In this document: positions 61,608 through 64,000 of the stretch, piece by piece
Layout of the letters: each line of letters opens with the position of its first letter
Numbering within the stretch: position 1 is the stretch's first letter
NCBI RefSeq assembly: GCF_004363955.1
Contig: NZ_SNZR01000018.1
Coordinates: 124,001-188,000 of the forward strand
DNA length: 64,000 bases
Reading direction: 5' to 3'
Source: Enterovirga rhinocerotis
GTDB lineage: Bacteria; Pseudomonadota; Alphaproteobacteria; Rhizobiales; Beijerinckiaceae
Made by a program: the position numbers and the translations under genes
Notes under the pieces: model-generated
What the model was told of the DNA's origin: nothing
Seen by the model: only the letters and a program-made list of their open reading frames with translations
The model's database searches: none

Positions 61608-61919
61608 CCGGCGGGGAGGTGAACGAAAACGTCTCACTTCCCTCGGGCGCCGAATGACGTCGAAGACCGCCCCTGATCTGCCTGCGGTATTTTCCCCCCG
61701 TGATGTGCTGACTGGGCAGTCGACCCATTTCTCCGACTCAACGAGATCGGAACGTGAAATCCGCATGTCCGGCCCGCGGCGCAGGAGATAGATCGATGCT
61801 GGGCGAGGCTGTCGGGTGCGGTCGCCCGCTTCACCCTCTATGCTGATGTGCGCAGCATTGCGTCTCGCTCTGACGAGCCGGGCTGGGTCCTTCCGATCAT
61901 CAGCATTGAGAGGTTCGCC
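61608..61919. other. 312-bp spacer before recombinase remnant
   Basis: No gene, RNA element or repeat was recognised. It carries a T-rich stretch (GGTATTTTCCCCCCGTGATG) about 80 bases after the preceding stop, without a clear hairpin. Confidence 0.4.
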
Positions 61920-62128
61920 ATGCCGGGTCGGCAAGCGAAGGTGATCGATCGCGCCCAGTTGCGGCGCATGCTGCTCCACGCGCGGCGCGGCAGGTTTCCC
62001 GAACGGAATGTCGCGCTCGTGTGTCTTTCGGTTCGAGCGGGGCTCCGGGCCTGCGAGATCGCGGGCCTGCGCTGGTCCATGGTGCTCGATGCCGGCGGCC
62101 GGATCGGCACCGAACTCGTGATCGACAG
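61920..62128 (+). pseudogene. Truncated tyrosine recombinase (integrase) N-terminus
   Basis: It begins MPGRQAKVIDRAQLRRMLLH, continues with RGRFPERNVALVCLSVRAGL and RACEIAGLRWSMVLDAGGRI, then is lost after about 70 residues. The RAGLRACEIAGLRW segment holds the first catalytic arginine of tyrosine recombinases. The HxxR box and the catalytic tyrosine are missing because the frame runs into a DUF3768 fragment at about 62129 in another frame. It is an inactive relic of a mobile element at the right edge of the sulfur region. Confidence 0.75.
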
Positions 62129-62386
62129 GAGGGTCTCGTCCTCACCCACGGCATCCGCGCCTTCAGCGACGCGCAGATCAGAGAGCTTGATGCCGCTCTC
62201 GTCGCCTTCGACGAAGGCAACGATCCCTACCAGGAGCACGATTTTGGTTCGATCGCGATCGGAGAGAAGACGGTCTTCTTCAAGATGGACGATTGCGATC
62301 TCGACCTGCAGGCCCATTCCCCCGATCCCGCCGATCCCAGCGTGACCCGCCGCGTGATGACCCTCATGCTGGCGGAGGAATACTGA
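62129..62386 (+). pseudogene. DUF3768 protein, C-terminal fragment
   Basis: In the frame one base off from the recombinase, EGLVLTHGIRAFSDAQIREL, then DEGNDPYQEHDFGSIAIGEK, KTVFFKMDDCDLDLQAHSPD and PSVTRRVMTLMLAEEY give the C-terminal part of a DUF3768 protein, common on alphaproteobacterial plasmids and islands. The N-terminus and start codon are missing; the junction with the recombinase is near 62125. It overlaps the next remnant by one base (TGATG). Function of DUF3768 is unknown. Confidence 0.75.
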
Positions 62387-62631
62387 TGAGGCCGCGCCGA
62401 CGGCCGAGGCTCGCGACCCGGCGCGGCACGGACGCCTACCGGCAGGGCGATCTGTGCGGGGTCTATGCGGTGGTCAATGTCGTCGGCGCGCTCTGTCCCG
62501 AACTCGACGAGGACAATGCGCGCTCGCTGTTTCGCAAGCTCGTCAGAGCACTCGCCAGCAATGTCGACAAGCCGATGGGAGCGGCCTGCTTCGGCGTGGA
62601 CGGGCAGCCTCGCCCTTCGTCGGCACGATGA
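62386..62631 (+). pseudogene. Truncated small C39-like peptidase-fold protein
   Basis: An 81-residue frame with TDAYRQGDLCGVYAVVNVVG and LCPELDEDNARSLFRKLVRA. Relatives in Hyphomicrobiales usually read QGDLDGLCGVYxVVNA around a cysteine resembling that of papain/C39 peptidases; three residues (about DGL) seem deleted here, and the C-terminus is cut (FGVDGQPRPSSAR). It appears to be a decaying gene. Downstream, 62632-62809 is A+T rich and empty. Confidence 0.5.
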
Positions 62632-62809
62632 AGAACTCGGCGATCGGCGCCCTGAGGGCGCTACTCAGCTTATCGAGCACGTCATTGAGCATAATACAAG
62701 CATTCGACGAATCATTCAACAACGCATCGACATAACGTTATTAATATCTCAAATCACAAAACACACACTTATGTATAGCTGTATCAATACTGATGATAAT
62801 TTACAACAA

Positions 62810-63760
62810 TTACCAATCGCTTGATCCGGACCGAGACGCGGCTTGCAGCAGCATGGCGACGAAGGCCGTCACTTTTGCGGGTCGGAAGCGGGCGGTCGGA
62901 TAGACGGCGTAGACACCGCCGGAAGGCAGGGTCCAGTCGGGCAGGACATGGACCAGGCCGCCCGACGCGATCGGTTCGGCGGCCACGAAATCTGGAAGCA
63001 CCGACAGCCCCCCGCCGGCGAGCGTCGCCGCGAGCACGGCGGGCGTCGCGTTGATCGTCATCGCCGGCTGCATGCGAACCGTCCTCCGATCGAAATCGCC
63101 CTTTGTAAACTGCCAGACGAGCGCCTCCTGCAATGCGGCATTGGCGATGAAGGGCACGCTGCCGAGATCGGCCGGGTCCTGCGCTTCCAGCCCGTCGTGC
63201 AATTGCGGCGAGGCGACCAGGATCTGGCGAAAGGTGCCGATCCGCCTCGCATGCAGGCTGGAATCGTCGAGCCAGCCGACCCGGATCGACAGGTCGATCT
63301 GGTTCGCCAGAAGATCGGTGCGCGCATCCGACAGGACGAGATCGACCTGACAAGCGGGATAGCGGCGCGTGAAGGCCGCAACGATCGGGGAAACGGTCGA
63401 AGCGCCGTAGTCGTTGGGCGCGGCGATCCGCAGCATTCCACGAGGCTCGACGTTGGATTGCGCGATTTCGGCGATGGCGTCCTCTGCATCCCGCAGGATC
63501 ATCACGCTGCGGGCATGGAGCAGGCGCCCCGCTTCGGTCGGCTCGACCCTGCGCGTCGTGCGCATGAGCAGCGTCGTCTGCAATTCCCGCTCGAGACGCG
63601 CGACCTGCTGGCTGACGACCGTCTTGGTGATTCCGAGGCGTTCGGCCGCTCGCGTGAACGATCCGGTATCGACCACTGCCGTGAGGTAGGCGAGACGATT
63701 GAGGTTGATCGCTTCCAAGCGGCAGGCCTTATTGTGCGTTGATGACACACAGAATGTCAT
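62810..63760 (-). CDS. LysR-family transcriptional regulator
   Basis: A 316-residue LysR regulator: N-terminal winged helix (INLNRLAYLTAVVDTGSFTR, AAERLGITKTVVSQQVARLE) and a periplasmic-binding-like effector domain (MLRIAAPNDYGASTVSPIVA). The start given is ATG at 63760; a TTG at 63718 would begin at the usual LysR position (EAINLNRL) and is equally likely. It is divergent from the DsbA-like gene at 63830, its probable target, with 69 bases between. Inducer unknown. Confidence 0.9.
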   Translation of the reverse strand: MTFCVSSTHNKACRLEAINLNRLAYLTAVVDTGSFTRAAERLGITKTVVSQQVARLERELQTTLLMRTTRRVEPTEAGRLLHARSVMILRDAEDAIAEIAQSNVEPRGMLRIAAPNDYGASTVSPIVAAFTRRYPACQVDLVLSDARTDLLANQIDLSIRVGWLDDSSLHARRIGTFRQILVASPQLHDGLEAQDPADLGSVPFIANAALQEALVWQFTKGDFDRRTVRMQPAMTINATPAVLAATLAGGGLSVLPDFVAAEPIASGGLVHVLPDWTLPSGGVYAVYPTARFRPAKVTAFVAMLLQAASRSGSSDW

Positions 63761-63829
63761 CCGTGATCTTATTTATCAAGCAATCGATGCGGTCTAGCTT
63801 TCCTCCCGGACGGCAAGGAAGCGTCACTC

Positions 63830-64000
63830 ATGCGGATCACATACCTGTTCGACCCCCTGTGCGGCTGGTGCTACGGGGCCGGGCCCGCGCTCGAGCGACT
63901 GGCTCTGCTCGACGACGTTACGGTGGAGCTGATGCCGACGGGCCTGTTCGCCGGCGAGGGCGCTCGACCGATGGATACGCGGTTCGCGGCTTACGCTTGG
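63830..64000 (+). CDS. DsbA-family thioredoxin-fold protein, N-terminal fragment
   Basis: The first 57 residues of a protein cut by the window end: MRITYLFDPLCGWCYGAGPA shows the CxxC pair (C11, C14) of the DsbA/FrnE-like thioredoxin superfamily, with no signal peptide, so probably cytosolic. AAGGA lies 10 bases before the ATG. It is divergently arranged with the LysR gene. Such proteins are often thiol oxidoreductases or glutathione-S-transferase-like isomerases linked to LysR control. Confidence 0.85.
   Translation, partial: MRITYLFDPLCGWCYGAGPALERLALLDDVTVELMPTGLFAGEGARPMDTRFAAYAW

Noticed and set aside
1-64000. CRISPR array, tRNA or rRNA genes
   Set aside because: No regularly spaced direct repeats, no CCA-ended cloverleaf or rRNA-like stretch was noticed on either strand by eye.

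Overview
The window reads as chromosomal DNA of a high-G+C alphaproteobacterium, most probably of the order Hyphomicrobiales (Methylobacterium/Bosea-like). This rests on base composition, GTG/TTG starts, an Omp25-like barrel, a DUF3768 remnant and the many ABC importers, not on a marker gene. It encodes about 55 intact proteins plus several remnants. No rRNA, tRNA or CRISPR array was seen.

Layout. 1-1004: end of a NitT/TauT-type ABC importer. 1200-6262 (minus): a three-gene operon (TonB-dependent receptor, FhuF-like 2Fe-2S protein, BacA/SbmA-type ABC transporter) behind a clear cobalamin riboswitch, so probably a corrinoid-uptake operon although the receptor looks like a siderophore receptor. 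6429-14089: two LysR/AraC-linked sets of oxidoreductases and hydrolases, an NTF2-like protein, an isochorismatase-type hydrolase and a class III cyclase. 14202-24266 (minus): a tightly overlapping set (porin, MFS exporter, DoxX protein, amidohydrolase, isochorismatase-type and alpha/beta hydrolases), followed upstream by two response regulators and a MASE-like histidine kinase. 24729-30090: a sigma factor, FecR-type anti-sigma factor and TonB-receptor set in which the receptor carries a second complete outer-membrane barrel at its C-terminus.

30660-61607 is a sulfur-scavenging region. It has an N-acetyltransferase, two FMN-dependent luciferase-like monooxygenases, an M20 deacetylase, cysteine synthase and a cystathionine-lyase-type PLP enzyme. 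This is the gene set of the N-acetyl-S-alkylcysteine route to cysteine. Next come a peptide-type ABC importer without ATPases, two SfnB/DszC-like flavoproteins, a MetQ-like protein, two AhpD-like proteins, CysE, a sulfonate/taurine-type ABC importer, a dienelactone hydrolase-like protein, a complete Liv-type ABC importer, and a flavin reductase beside a DmoA-like monooxygenase. The region is bracketed by an IS5-type transposase remnant (about 30.2 kb) and a truncated tyrosine recombinase (61.9 kb), which suggests an acquired or rearranged block.

The most striking structural feature is a 3,026-bp segment, 34033-37058, that is inverted relative to its flanks. Its two ends cut the M20 deacetylase and the PLP lyase in two. 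Flipping it back on paper restores both reading frames exactly and gives a collinear plus-strand operon acetyltransferase - monooxygenase - monooxygenase - deacetylase - cysK - lyase. Whether this is a reversible switch, a fixed rearrangement or an assembly error cannot be decided from one sequence.

62810-64000: a LysR regulator divergent from a DsbA-like thioredoxin-fold protein cut by the window end.
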